Of a DNA stretch of 60,000 nucleotides, positions 23,179-35,105 are shown one piece after another; the stretch's first letter is position 1, and the number at the start of each line of letters is the position of its first letter. Both the position numbers and the translations under genes were made by a program. Origin of the DNA: Lineus longissimus (taxonomy: Eukaryota; Nemertea; Pilidiophora; Heteronemertea; Lineidae). The notes under the pieces were generated by a model that made no database searches, had not been told where the DNA came from, and saw only the letters and a program-made list of their open reading frames with translations. Location: positions 7,209,001 through 7,269,000 of the forward strand of contig NC_088308.1 in assembly GCF_910592395.1 (NCBI RefSeq). The letters are read 5' to 3'.

Positions 23179-26100
23179 CTGGAAATAAAAAAACAACACA
23201 TTATACTTCCATTGTCATTGTTCCATGTTCCCTGTTCTCGCGGATGGACAAATGCTAAATGGAAAGCTCCGGCTACTTAATTAGCAGTCTTGAATGTTAT
23301 ACGCCTAGGTTTGTGCCTAAGGTACATGTAAGTTCGTTTATACTATAGATTAGATCTAGTACCCATAACTGTCGTAGCAGAAGCAATGCAAGTTCAATCA
23401 ATTAATGTCAACAATGACCGGAGGCAAGGATGATAATGCTTTGTATTTCCGGTTGACCGGTAACCCTCTTCAGCATCAATCAGTCGTGTAACGCGCTGGC
23501 CAACCCCCCTGAGGCTTTTATTACTGATAATGAAAGAAGGATCGTCTCCCCTTTTGATCTAAATCGTTTGAAAGAGGGGCAATAGACGTCTTTTTCGGAA
23601 AACTGGTGTAGAAGATTGAAATGTCCTAGGATAGAATGTCCGGGCAACAAAGGATTCTATTTTGTGCTTTTGTCTCTAAGCTATTGTCGGTCATGGCCTC
23701 TACACAACAATTTAACATAATCAGTCTGAAAGAATATGGTCGGACACTTTTCCGGGGGTACATTTTCTACTTCAACACCGGGATTGCCCGTAAATGACTA
23801 TCGGGATACCGGGACAGAGAAAGTTCTCGTAAGCCATTTTGTTATGATTTCTGCCGGGGCCATCTGTTTACTTGCGTGGGCATTTTGGAACTTTGAAATG
23901 ACACCAGAACCAGTATTTATGATTATTGCCTTGATAAGGCCTAATAAATGCGATGTCTACATTGTGCATAGAAACGGCAACATCAGTCACTTACTTATTT
24001 TTTGTAAAGTCTGTAAATTATCTGATCTGTCCCCTGCGAATCCATAACATCCATTGGGCTTCTGCCAGCTCAGGATCGCCTCTAACCATTCAGAATTAAA
24101 GAATTGGCGGTAGCCAATCATTCCGCAAAGAGCAGCTGGAAAAAGACAATGTTCAATGACAGAAAGACATGATAGCTGTGGCTTCGTTTGCTAAATAATA
24201 GGCAAGATTCGCAATAAGCACAGTGACGGAGTAGGAAAGTCTGTGCTGTCATCAGGTCGATTATGGGTGCTAATTCATTTACGAGACGCTCCTTAATCGG
24301 CGCTATATGTTATTGTTTGTGTACCTCATGCACCTATGCAAATGCCTGGACAAAAGCTTCGACGAGTCCATTTCAAATATTCGGTCGGCCAAATTGTGCA
24401 CGTTAGAACAAGTGTGGTTTACCTTGTTCCATAAAGAGATCGCGTTTGATTGGCGGGAAGTCGTCTGCCGCAAGACCGCGAGCCTCCTCTAGCATGTTCG
24501 AGCAGTAGATAGCCTTTAATCTCTCCAGACTCGGCTGGTTATTGAGCAATCGCATTATTTTCATTTTATTGGAGCAGCCATACTGAAAAAAGAACAGCCA
24601 TGATGACCAGATATTAATGACGCTGATACCACAGATGACACAAAGAAACACCAAAGGTACCGGTGTTGCTTTTCTGCTAATGGGCCGTCTCCAATCACCG
24701 CTACCCGCCTCACCATGTCGAGCAAAGATCCTGGTGAAATACAAGTATGATGTGGGCTGGCAGGCTCCGATCCGCTGAACATCTTGTAGTGGGACGGGAC
24801 GGGCCAGTCCTGGCAAGGCAGGTCTAGATGTGGGCGCGATATCTCATCACGACAACGACAACAAGCGACAGCAGCGCCGTGACGGGGGTTGTTCATGATT
24901 CTAATTCACAACCCGAATCGTCCAAAAAAATCTTATTTAAATGTCATAGTCCTATCAGTTTATACAGCTGATGCACACCTACATGTCGTATGCGTTTTGG
25001 TAACAAGATAACCAAGCTATCTGCATCAAACACTATCGACATATTCTCGCTGATTGACTCATTTTTTCATATATTTTCCGTCAACTTTGATCTCTGACAA
25101 CAAGCTCAGAAAAAATGATATCCTCTTCTGACATTTTCATTGTCACCCTTTTTTAAAAGTCACATTATATAGTTGTTCAAGATGCATATTTATTCTATAT
25201 GAAAGCGGGGCTATCAACTTACAATTTCTTTGAACACAAGTGTGTATAATGTCAGATCGGCTATCTATATCCCGGTTTAGTACAAAAAATGTATTTAGTA
25301 GTTTGATCCAATGATAGGCCTTCTTTGTCATATCTAACTAAATGCTAAATTTAGAGAGGGGAGGGAGGCGTGAGTAACTTTGCCACCCGTTTTAAAGACA
25401 AGTGCCAAAACACACTTAAAGGTTCAATATCAATTCTGACTGAATTCCTTTCTTACCTGAATACCTATTTGAATGTAAAAATGTTCATGAGATAAGGAGT
25501 AGAGTTTGTACCCGGGTGACGTCATCAGCTTCCAGCACTGTTCGCTTATATCACATTTTCGACTTGAAGACCTGAAAAGGGACAATATTTTTTACAATAT
25601 CTAATCATCGTCGATAGCCGAAATGGTGAAGGAACAAACTCTGAATTTCTATATTCCCTTTTTATAACGCGTATGCTCAAAATATTTACTTGTCTTCTAG
25701 AAAATGGGATGGCGAATTGATATTGGTACAGTTTGGTGTTCATTTCATGAATTTTGGTTTAGTGTCAAGCGAGATATAAAATACTTTGTCAGTCAAAACC
25801 TAAAGGGTTTAAATTGAAAACAACGTGTACACGCAAATACCTAAAATGCTATATTCATGACCTATGCCCAGATAAGATGATTTTGCTACTAATAATTTCA
25901 CTGAACTTTGAAATGGCCCACTAGTATTCGGGAAATAACCTCTTTGAGCATAGAGTCATTTCAGCATGTAATCACCAACCTGCTTTTGGTCAAATCAAAA
26001 TGTTGTCAAACTTACCCGGTTCCAAAATACTCCGAGATGCATATATCGGAATCGTTCTCCCGCATTATCTCCTTGTTGTAGATGACCGGAACGACAAGGT

Positions 26101-26586
26101 CGGGGTCAAGGTCACGACTCGGGTAATCCATGTTCCAAAAGTCTTTTTGTAGGATTGGACTGATTACTGAAATGTAGGGGGAAACCAGAATAAAATTTTG
26201 ATACACATATTCTATTTGTCAACTTGGAATCTCTTAGCGTTTTTTTGAACATCAGTATGCCTTTCATACGTCCACAAAGGCCGTTCTTGGACTCGCCTTT
26301 CGAAACATCTCCACTAAATGCTAGTCAACTCAGCCAACACTTTGTGGCACTCGTTACAAACGTTACATTAGAGAGGTTAAGAAATCAAACGATAAACGAT
26401 ATGGCGACATTGGCTTTAGGTTTCCTGAATCGAACGAGATTCATTTACAGCAAGTTGAAATGGTAGACAGTTTTTAGAATGGCGTGATGTCATTACCGTT
26501 TTCGTTTATCTTATGAGCTCTCAAGCTATCTATCAACGTGTCCAATACTGACGTCAAAACCGTTGTCCGGTCCGTCATTGATACCT
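23030..26586 (-). CDS. C16orf89-like (UPF0764/DUF4735) secreted protein, 5' exons missing
   Basis: Six minus-strand exons join in frame: 26586-26497, 26166-26016, 25571-25457, 24582-24423, 24135-23995, 23178-23030, giving 267 residues and a TAA stop. The order of motifs matches what I recall of human C16orf89. These are an FW followed by a proline/Val stretch, C..(5)..GTGSSS, then CDISEQCWKLMTSPGY with LSHEHF, an IYCSNMLEEA helix, RDLFMEQ-LCGM-GY, WLEAILSWQKPNGCYG, and a basic C-terminus with an HxC.SH.STVAAAALG segment. Conserved Cys positions support a secreted, disulfide-bonded protein. The family function is not established; human C16orf89 is reported as a thyroid-expressed secreted protein. 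The N-terminal third, with signal peptide and NLD.I.G-type block, must lie upstream (right of 26.6 kb) and was not identified. The first listed exon is the least certain. Confidence 0.87.
23572..23750 (+). repeat. Dispersed repeat, copy 2
   Basis: Second copy of the element at 5798-6000, inside the last intron of the C16orf89-like gene. It has the same block order, including GGATAGAATGTCC, GGATTCTAT and ATATGGTCGGACAC. Confidence 0.6.
23995..24135 (-). CDS. C16orf89-like exon e
   Basis: Acceptor TTGTCTTTTTCCAG, donor GTAAGT. Encodes ALCGMIGYRQFFNSEWLEAI, LSWQKPNGCYG and an acidic stretch. CGM.G(Y/F)..F...WLEAILSWQ is almost invariant in the family as I remember it. Confidence 0.93.
24423..24582 (-). 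CDS. C16orf89-like exon d
   Basis: Acceptor GTTCTTTTTTCAG, donor GTAAAC, phase 0 start. Encodes YGCSNKMKIMRLLNNQPSLE, RLKAIYCSNMLEEARGLAAD, and ends with RDLFMEQ, matching the CANMM..A...(T)RDIFMEN region of the family. Confidence 0.9.
25457..25571 (-). CDS. C16orf89-like exon c
   Basis: Acceptor TGTCCCTTTTCAG, donor GTAAGA. Encodes GSSSRKCDISEQCWKLMTSP, then GYKLYSLSHEHFYIQIGIQ. The paired Cys with CW.LMT.PGY and LSH is the best family signature. Confidence 0.9.
26016..26166 (-). CDS. C16orf89-like exon b
   Basis: Good acceptor (CCCCCTACATTTCAG) and donor GTAAGT. Encodes ISPILQKDFWNMDYPSRDLD, then a charged segment ending CISEYFGT, the equivalent of the ..C..(L)LGTG segment of the family. 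Confidence 0.88.
26497..26586 (-). CDS. C16orf89-like exon a (tentative)
   Basis: Encodes MTDRTTVLTSVLDTLIDSLR and AHKINENG, an amphipathic helix in the position where family members have one before the LSP/ISP-FW segment. The donor GTAATG keeps phase with exon b. The acceptor (ATAAGCAG) lacks a pyrimidine tract, so the 5' boundary may differ. Confidence 0.5.
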
Positions 26587-26589
26587 CTG

Positions 26590-28185
26590 CTTATGACTCA
26601 ACTCACCATCGCTTGAGACACTCGTTACAAACACAATTATGCCAATAATCCACAAAATCCTCCAAAGTAATTGAATGAGATCGGAGAGATAAGAACAAAA
26701 GCCTTTCATTACGTCTTTCTAGCTAATTCAGTTCCGGACAAAATGACTGCGATTAGCGCGTCACACCGTTGGTGGTACTACGTGTCAAGAAAAACATCTC
26801 ATACTTATGATTCTTAATACCATCTTTGTTCACAAATAAAAAGTTGCAAGATTTCTTGGCCGTGTACCCAAGTTAAGAAATATTGGGTGGCGTGAATTTT
26901 AACGTGTCACGACCTGATCATATAATGATAATATAGGAGTTGCAGGCCAAGCTTTCTCTCAGCTCAGCCAAGGTGATGGTGTTTTCATTACAAGTTATTC
27001 CTTGTTTGTTTTTGATCTATTCAAGGATATTCCCTCTCAAAATGGGGGAAAGCAACTCTTTCGACTCCACGTTAACAACCGACTATCAATTCTTCATAAC
27101 AATATCACTTCTTGGACATCAGGGACACACTTGTTTTCTTAAGCATGGAGCAATATGAAAACGTGCGCTTCAAACGTGAACATAGATCATCAAAAGTTGC
27201 TTATGCAATATATAGCGGGTGTGGAGCAATGAAACTTGACCACGCCAGTGAATTTTTCATGTTTTGTTTATTTCATCTGCAGTGCTGGTCAAATTTCATC
27301 AAGAAACAAATGGACCATCAAGGATTAAAAGTACGACGTGTTTTTCTTGACACGTAGTAGCAACCGCGTGTCTTTCAATCTCCTCTCATAATGTGATCAG
27401 GTTACGACCAAAAGGAATCTTCACAGTAAGGCGTGAGAAATAACTAAGGTTCTTTTGGGGCTTTTCTTTGCTAATTTGCTGGTTGCAGGATAATTATTGC
27501 GGCGTGTGAAAAACTTGATGCACCGTAACGAAAAGGAACTGAAAATAATTAGAAGTCTTTTTTTATTCCAGGTGATATCAAATGATTTCTCAGTTTACTA
27601 AACTGATCAAATTAGTTTTAAAGAAAGTCGAAATCCCAGCGACTGCGTCGCCAGACTTTGACATAAGATGCAGAAACTGGTCTGGAACCACTCACGTAGA
27701 AGATAATACTGAGCCTGAAGCTACAAGTCACTTAAACGATTGCATTGGACGACCAAGTAGACTGATATCTCATCGAACGAATTCAATTTTCATAACTGGT
27801 CTTAGATCCGTGAAACTAGAGTAAAAAGGTAACTTAAAAACTGACCATCCTATATAAGATTACATGTTTGCCATACTAATGTAGTATGTGCAGCTGCTAG
27901 TCCTTATAACACGGTCAATGGACTAACCTGTATAGAACAAGTAAACATTGGCAACAGTAAATCTACATGTACCTGTCACACCTAATTGTTAATGAAGGGG
28001 ACACGAGAAACAATCGTTGTAACTCCCTGCCATCACACACTATCAGATATCGTCTCCCAGGTATATCTAGATATATTTTTGACTGTTACGTCTTTACGAA
28101 ACACGACATATCAAACGCCCAATTACAAATCTACAATCGCTTTTTTTCTTTACTAACTCTCACATATCGGTTTTTCCCCTTGAGA
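26590..28185. other. No gene recognised; should include upstream part of the C16orf89-like gene
   Basis: The signal peptide and N-terminal exons of the minus-strand gene must lie here or further right. I looked for the G-Q-L and NLD.I.G-type codon patterns on the minus strand in the most likely places without success. Confidence 0.3.
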
Positions 28186-28189
28186 TGCC

Positions 28190-28793
28190 GCTCTTGGTAT
28201 CACCACCAGTGTATTGTCATTATACTCTTGGTATCACCACGTGCAGTATTATGCCATTAAGTATTATGACAGTAACTCTTGGTTTTACCACCAGTATAAT
28301 GTCATTATACTCTTGGTATCACCACAAGTTTAATGTCATTATACTCTTGGTTTTACCACCAGTATAATGTCATTATTCCTGGTTTCACCACCAATATAAT
28401 GTCATTATACTATTGGTTTCACCACCAGTATAATGTCATTATACTCTTGGTTTCATCACCAGTATAATGCCATTATACTCTTGGTTTTACCACCAGTATA
28501 ATGTCATTATATTCCTGGTTTCACTACCAATATAATGTCATTATACTCTTGGTTTCACCACCAGTATAATGTCATTATACTCTTGGTTTCATCACCAGTA
28601 TAATAATGTCATTATACTCTTGGTTTTACCACCAGTATAATGTCATTATATTCCTGGTTTCACCACCAATATAATGTCATTATACTCTTGGTTTCACCAC
28701 CAGTATAATGTCATTATACTCTTGGTTTTATCACCAGTATTATGCCATTCTACTCTTGGTTTTACCACCAGTATAATGTCATTATACTCTTGA
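28190..28793 (+). repeat. 34-bp minisatellite, about 18 copies, palindromic core
   Basis: The unit reads approximately CTCTTGGTTTTACCACCAGT + ATAATGTCATTATA. The TATAATGTCATTATA core is an inverted repeat. Variant units with ATTCCTGGTTTCACCACCAA recur near 28372, 28505 and 28645, giving a four-unit higher-order period of about 133-140 bp. It probably lies in or near a long intron or upstream flank of the C16orf89-like gene. Confidence 0.9.
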
Positions 28794-28799
28794 CCAACA

Positions 28800-31205
28800 A
28801 CATATACTTTTCTTGCCATTTTCTTACGAAACACCTTGCGATGCATTTCAGCCATTTTTGTCACAATATTGTTTTCGCCCACGATAAAGATGACACCAGG
28901 CCACTATTTCGATGGCCTTCTTGCAGCAGTTCTTGTCATTTTACTTTCCAATATCATTTATTTCATCAAACACCTTGCAATGCCATCTCAACAACACCAA
29001 TAATTTCTTCTCTACTCACAATGGTAATAATCAGGTGTGTCCTTTTTTATATACGGGAGGGATTTTTCACTGACATCTTCAGCCTTCTTCCTCAAGGCAG
29101 TTATTCTCTTCAAGGCATTTTTCACTGTCGATTTCCGTAAAAACTTTGGCGCAGTCTCAAGGTGGTGGATCAAATTGGAAAAGGTAGCTGCAAACAGATA
29201 AAGAGAGAAGCGTTAGAAACTTCTTGGCGAATTAGCCCAAGCTGGCGATTGTGTGTTGATAAGCCTCGTCTGTTCCCGAAAGAAGTTTCATCGGCTTCTG
29301 CGAGGATTTTCTGTCGACGCACAAGACGAGAATTGTTTTTGGGTAAATGATGAACTGGAAATTCTTGTTCCAGATGTTCCTTTTCATTGCTTTCACAGAC
29401 TCCTCCTCACTCTTAAAACCCGAAGGTGAGATTTTTTTCTCTTTACCGGGCATGCATATTATTTTCTGACGCAACATGTATTAATATAATGCTAGTGTAT
29501 CCACACATTCTGAAGATATCTGTATAAGAGGCCTTGGCAGTGTTGGTAGCGTCTTGGAGCACAAAGTATCAAATGAAAGGTATTTTCTAAAAGCTATTTA
29601 ACTCGACAATTGCTAGCGATTTATTAATCATAATTCATTTTGGAAAACAAAAAGGTTTTGTTTTATGGCATTAGGGAGGTTCAGAACCGCAACTAATCAC
29701 GGATCCTTCGTACACGGATAAAACTGTAGAAAGAGGACGATTCATTTGCCAATTTGATCCGTATAGTACCTATTTAAAGGAATCCGTCATTTGGAAGTCA
29801 CTGGTCTAAACCTATACCTGTTATGTCGCCGTGGACTCAGAAGATCATTTCACAATTAATATTGGATTTAAAGACCTCTGCGACATGATGTCGCGATCGC
29901 GGACTGTTTCCTCGGTGTGCTCCTGGCTTTGCTAAGGAAGGTTGCATGTTCTATAAACGTCTGACAATAACAACAAAGGTACCACAAGGCAAGAACAGAT
30001 CTGTTGAGTTGAATACCCATCTTATATGCCAGGAGGTGACGATGAATACTGAAATTTTGCCCTTGGTCTAACTTCAAGCCTGAGTTTACAACTTTGATAT
30101 TTGAGAGCACCACCCTAAAAGGCGCTGACAAGAACATCATCCGTGTTATACGACACCCTTAGAAATAAGAACTTGACAGGTAATTTTACAATCTAAAAAA
30201 TAATTTTGGGTTTTTCATTTTCCCACGAATACATGCACCTCCGTCTACGGGGTGTATATTTGTTTTAAAGGATTGTCAGATGCTAAAAAACTTTATATCT
30301 AAGAGTGTGCCGCCGTGCGATTGCCAAATATTCTCACTGAGTGTTCAAGCCTTAGGAAGCAGCTTGGTTTGTCACCAAATTCGTGTCTCGAGGGCCAGTA
30401 TAGAGATTTCTTCAAAACAAGCTATCAAATTAACGATGGTGAGAAAGGTCACACAACTCGAGGCTAAGCAACCCTCGCCGAATGATTTGTGAGAAATAAT
30501 CGTCTTATCCGGCAAAGTAACGTATAATACGCGTGTATTCCTTGAATTAAATCCAATTGCCAGTAGGTTAGCTATTTTATTCCCAGACAGAATTTATAGT
30601 GTCGCAAATGCCATCATGATGGATTTCATTGGAGCTGCTTTAGCCCGAAAAGTTTTATTCGCTTCAGATTTGGATTTCTGGAGACGAGGAGACAAACTAT
30701 CAACGCCCAGGCCACAATAATATCATATACACCCCGTATATATAATATTTCCTCTTACGAAAAACATAAACTAACTCCCCATCCAGTTTGAGGTTAGACC
30801 ACAAATATTATACAACTCTGCCCTTTTTTCCCAACTTCGAGTTACGGTGATGGTATCTGTGATGTATTCCGCCCCCGCTGATCTCCTTGTCATGAGGGAT
30901 AAGGACCTATCAGATACTGAGCTCCCCTATCAGATTAGCTAACGCTGGTGAGAATACGAAACATCATTCATTGTTGACAGTGAATTCATTCATCTGTGTA
31001 CAGCCGGGAGAATGAAAAATCACTTCGAGCTATTTCTTTAATATCCCCCAAACTACCTCCCCAAGTGACGTCCCAAACTCTGTAGATCACCTCCTTGTCG
31101 ATACAGGAGAGCGTAACTGTAAAATTCAATGAAGCTATCTTTACTTTTTCGGAAAGGGAAATTCAAGGTTAAATAATTGCAGATTTCGTTCAAGGCCCGA
31201 CGATA
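28800..31205. other. No gene seen
   Basis: AT-rich non-coding DNA with short frames only. The frames near 29.16-29.48 kb and 29.87-30.14 kb have no motifs or flanking splice pairs that I trust. Confidence 0.35.
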
Positions 31206-31211
31206 TCGGTC

Positions 31212-31468
31212 GCATTTTCGGGACCAATTAACTTACGATCACGTGACCAATCGAGTGCTACATTGTTGGATAACTTTTTGAATGATAGTGATAATGATAA
31301 CAAATTGTAACTTAGAAGTGAATTATATTTGGTAAGATTGATTTCATCTGTATTCTCGAAAGACGTCAGACACTTCGTCTTGATCGCGACGTGTCCGACT
31401 CAACCCATGACGTCACTGAACACTCGATTTATCACGTGATCGGATGTTTATTGGTCCCGAAAAAGCGC
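31212..31468. mobile_element. Non-autonomous inverted-repeat element, 257 bp
   Basis: The terminal arms of about 46 bp are reverse complements with few mismatches: 31212-31257 (TTTTCGGGACCAAT, GATCACGTGA, AATCGAGTG) and 31421-31468 (CACTCGATT, TCACGTGATC, ATTGGTCCCGAAAA). The interior contains a second small inverted segment around GACGTCAGACACTTCGTCTT. It has no coding capacity, so it is MITE-like. No clear target-site duplication was seen. Confidence 0.7.
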
Positions 31469-32104
31469 TCACATTGTCGAAGTCCCATATGGATGAAACG
31501 TGACAGTTATTGAAAGAAGTTCAAGAGAATGACAGAAATTCCGATTTAAGCCCTAAGTAACGATGGAATTGATTGAAACAGTCTTGTAACCAGAGCTGAC
31601 AGTAAGTTGAAGTTCTAAAGAAATAGACAAGAATCTAAATTATTCTCAATAAGAAAGAAACCATGATGTGTGATCTGAACAATTCCTGTTGTCGAAATGA
31701 TGGATGCCGTCCTCAATTACCAATCGATCGGTTTGTAACCCGAGGCTTAGCGGGGGAGGAATACTAATGCCATACTATTTCGCGTATGACACAAACCAGA
31801 CAAATCACCTTCTCATGATACTCCATACATAAAATTACGTGAATACAAATCCGATCTGAGAAAACATGCGATATACGATCGGTGCTGGGTAAGCCGTCTG
31901 CACAGCATTCCCAGGGGACGCCCGTTGGCAATATGTTTCCAACTCGTGTATCCATTACAAAGAGTTCGGCGAGTCATAAATGTCTTCGAAAAGTGGTAAA
32001 TTGAAAATACGGCTATAATTCCACTTTGAGATAGTTACATACATGTTCTGATTAAGAGATTCAAAATCACTTATCAAGACCATGGTAACAATTTAAAAAT
32101 GATA

Positions 32105-32205
32105 ACATCATCAGCATTGTTGAATAGCTTTTTGAACGATAATGATAACAAATTCAAATTAAAACATTTATCATGTAAGATTGATTTTATTCTTTAAACT
32201 ATTGC
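32105..32205 (+). mobile_element. Decayed second copy of the 31.2-kb element (interior only)
   Basis: Shares with 31258-31355 the series TTGTTG.ATA.CTTTTTGAA, GATAATGATAACAAATT, and GTAAGATTGATTT in the same order. The terminal arms are not recognisable. It lies in the same orientation about 850 bp downstream. Confidence 0.6.
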
Positions 32206-32619
32206 ATACGGCCACGTGAATGGAATAGACATGATTGATGGCACAACATGGTCAATATAAAACCTTTGACTGATAAGACTTATGACCCAAAATCTTCGTG
32301 ATGGACAGTTGGGGAAAAAGTGCACCTCACGGCGGGAAGAGTTGGCCACATTGGGTCAGATCATCACGGCGCTGTGATCACTGATCGTATAATCAATGTG
32401 GTAGTCCCAAAGGGAGTCCGTTAACATCAAAAGCAAGGATTGAGGGGAGTGTATGGGGTCTATTGATTATTTATATCACATCCTTTACTCTCGATTGATT
32501 TTTCAAGTGGTTGTCGATAACAAGCAGAGGTAATTTTTTCCTTTTTGTCAAATCGTTCCAAAGACCAAAGCTTCTTATGACACGAACCAGTTATCATATT
32601 TCTGCAAAGTACAGAGTAA

Positions 32620-32984
32620 ATGAGAACAGACCTACTTGTACAGTTAATTACAACGTACATTAATTTAGCACAGCCTTCAGAGTTAAATTTGGATTTTTGG
32701 GTGAAAATCCACTTGCCTCAAAATTCAGAGTTCAAAGCACTGAATTTCGTCGACGAAGGCCACCTGGGACTTGCATGTTGTTCAGCATTCAAGACATTTC
32801 TCCCTCGCGTTCATTTATTCCAAACAGGAAAATGTTCCTTAACGACAACATTATCTTCTCAAGAAGTCCATGTTACAGAAATTCAATATTTAGGGATTTG
32901 GACAGATGCTCCTTCTCAGATTGCGAGACAAGTTTGGAGAGACTACTAAATCGTAAACATTGCGGAAAGTTTCAATGTCGCTGA
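32620..32984 (+). CDS. Two overlapping open frames, doubtful
   Basis: One frame of 109 codons (32620-32949) overlaps another of 95 codons (32697-32984) rich in Cys and Arg. Neither has a signal peptide, a recognised domain or convincing splice sites. Both being open together suggests low stop-codon density here more than two genes. Confidence 0.12.
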
Positions 32985-34045
32985 ATTTTTTTGTCAAACG
33001 CGGACAAACTTAGATTCGTCAAGTTTAGGAGAACGACATAAACGGATGTTCAAACGAACAGCAATCACCAGCAACTATTAATCGGCGGATGCTCCAGAAT
33101 GTCAGCCTTCTTTTCTTCTGAGATATACTTGAGAATTATCACCATACTGTGATGTGTCGCAAAAGAGCGTTTTATCATCAAAGTAGAGATCATTTCACTC
33201 AAAGATTTCGAGATTTCTATTTCAATATGTCAGAAGAGCACCCACGCGAGGTATGGGCACGCTGGGAGTGACAGCCTCGGCCGACCACATGCTGGATTCG
33301 CGGTTGGATTCGACAATCCATTAGTAGTCGCGGATGTCACAGGGGTAGGGTTATTGTGGCATCACGGTGACAGCATGACAGGTCTTTTCTGTTAATTAGG
33401 CCAACAAGTGTCTACACGCTCTCTCTAGTTTAACAACTTCCGCAGTTTTGAGGGAAGGAAATCATTTGCTTTGTACAACTGGTGGTTATTTTGGATTGTG
33501 AGAAAAGAATATGACGAAAGGAGGAAAAAGGTTCAAAACTGTTTGACAGTTTCCGGGTGTTCTCAAATTTGCATCAGTTTAATTGCATCAGGTTTGTGCC
33601 GTTTCACTTAACTATCAAAATTCAATTGGGAAACGATTTGAACAGAGGAGCGCGGAATGAATTCTTTCTCAAAGCAATGCCACGAGATTCCTCGCCAAGC
33701 ATAAAACTGTCTCATTTTTTTATAAAGTTGCCCTTTGAAATTTCGAACAGATTTAGCACTTTGAACAAGATGAATTAATTCTTTAATGTTGTTATCACCA
33801 GTTTGGCATTAGCACGTCAACTTTTAGGATTAGCGAAAAATCCACAAATACATCATGGGTCGGCGGATGTTCGAACTAAAGACTTACGGTTCGACATTTA
33901 TAATCTTCAAATTGCACTTATAATAAATTTATGGATCGGTTTTGGTAAAAGTCAAACGCGATAAAAGCAGATTCAAGCTGGATGGATAAGTCTAATCTCA
34001 ACTGTGATTTTTATTACTTTTACTCAAAACAACATAAAAATACAA
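32985..34045. other. No gene seen
   Basis: Non-coding by inspection. A minus-strand open stretch near 33.60-33.78 kb has no supporting motif. Confidence 0.3.
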
Positions 34046-34049
34046 AGTT

Positions 34050-34200
34050 CAGTGGAACCTCCGTTAGCGGACACCTCTCTATCAAAGACACGCGTCTCTA
34101 TTATGGACACTCACAAGTCTTAATCCCAAATTGCTTCTCGCCATTCAGTTTGACCTCTCTAATTCGGACACCTACCTATTAAGGACTGCACTTGTCAGTC
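34050..34200 (+). mobile_element. Possible pogo/Tigger-type DNA transposon terminus (fragment)
   Basis: CAGTGGAACCTCCGTTAGCG followed by GACACCTCTCTAT resembles the terminal CAGTGGAACC..(C)GTTA..GGACAC sequence of pogo/Tigger-like elements in invertebrates. A degenerate internal echo (CTCTCTAATTCGGACACCTA) follows about 100 bp later. No opposite terminus or transposase was found. Confidence 0.4.
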
Positions 34201-34204
34201 CAGA

Positions 34205-35100
34205 GTCTGTCCTATATTATATACAACTAAACCTACTTTTGAAACATTTCCATGAACATCAGATTAACCTGTAAACAAAACTGGATCCGGACAATTATCC
34301 GTAACAACCCTAGCCTTGCATTCTCGACGATTCTATTCCGCAACCGGAGCATGAAACCTCATCCTATGTGATAGCTTTTAACCAGTAGTGTCAGTTTACA
34401 AAGTTCTGTCAAAGCGAGAGTAACAGAATGATCAATATCGTCTGCTTCACCTCATGCTGACCGACCGCTTGATCACGAAACCACCAGAAGGATAATTCAA
34501 TAAGATCAGGCTTCAAGCGACATTGATTACTTCAGTCAATGCGCCCGATTTCACGATGTCTACGATCCTAGTTTTCGCAAGTTGCGGAAGAAGGCTTGAA
34601 AGCTTGTTAATGTAGTTTAACTGTTTAAACAAGACGTTTTGACATTCTGCGTCTCTTTATCCGATCATTCGCTCATCTGTGCTTTGAATTGGTGATCGGT
34701 GATAAATTTTTTTTTGAATAGACGAAGATGTTAGGCGTGCCGGAGTAGAGTGCGTATCTTAAAACAAGACACTCGGTGTGTTACATGAGTTGCTCTATCC
34801 ATCACTGTAAAGCGCTATAGAGGATGATATCCATCCCTTTCGAATTACAGAAACAAGATTGTTATTCCGTGAAAATAATGCTAGTTGAAGAAGTACGCAT
34901 CCGCGGGTCTCCCCGAATTCGAACCAGAACACTGGTCCTTACAACGGTGGACGAGTGGAGGGGGCCAGATTTGTTACCAGGTTCTCTCCATGTTGTTTAC
35001 TAGAAGATAGCAAGAGATGGGATACACTAGTACACTGTAAGATAACCGTAAAATCAAACATTGCCTGTTGATAACCGCAAAGGAAACATACTCCTGGGCC
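34205..35100. other. No gene seen
   Basis: Non-coding. A minus-strand GGTTCGAATTC near 34915 resembles a tRNA B box, but no cloverleaf could be drawn. Confidence 0.3.
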
Positions 35101-35105
35101 CCCGA

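Noticed and set aside
24561-24896. Longer minus-strand open frames covering 24.6-24.9 kb
   Set aside because: They lie upstream of the acceptor at 24583-24585, that is, in the intron of the C16orf89-like gene, and lack family similarity.
28190-28793. Regularly spaced direct repeats resembling a CRISPR array
   Set aside because: There are no unique spacers between repeats; units abut head to tail in a eukaryotic intergenic context, so it is a minisatellite.
34905-34960. tRNA-like B box (GGTTCGAATTC on the minus strand)
   Set aside because: No acceptor stem, D arm or A box at the right distance; at best a remnant of a tRNA-derived SINE.
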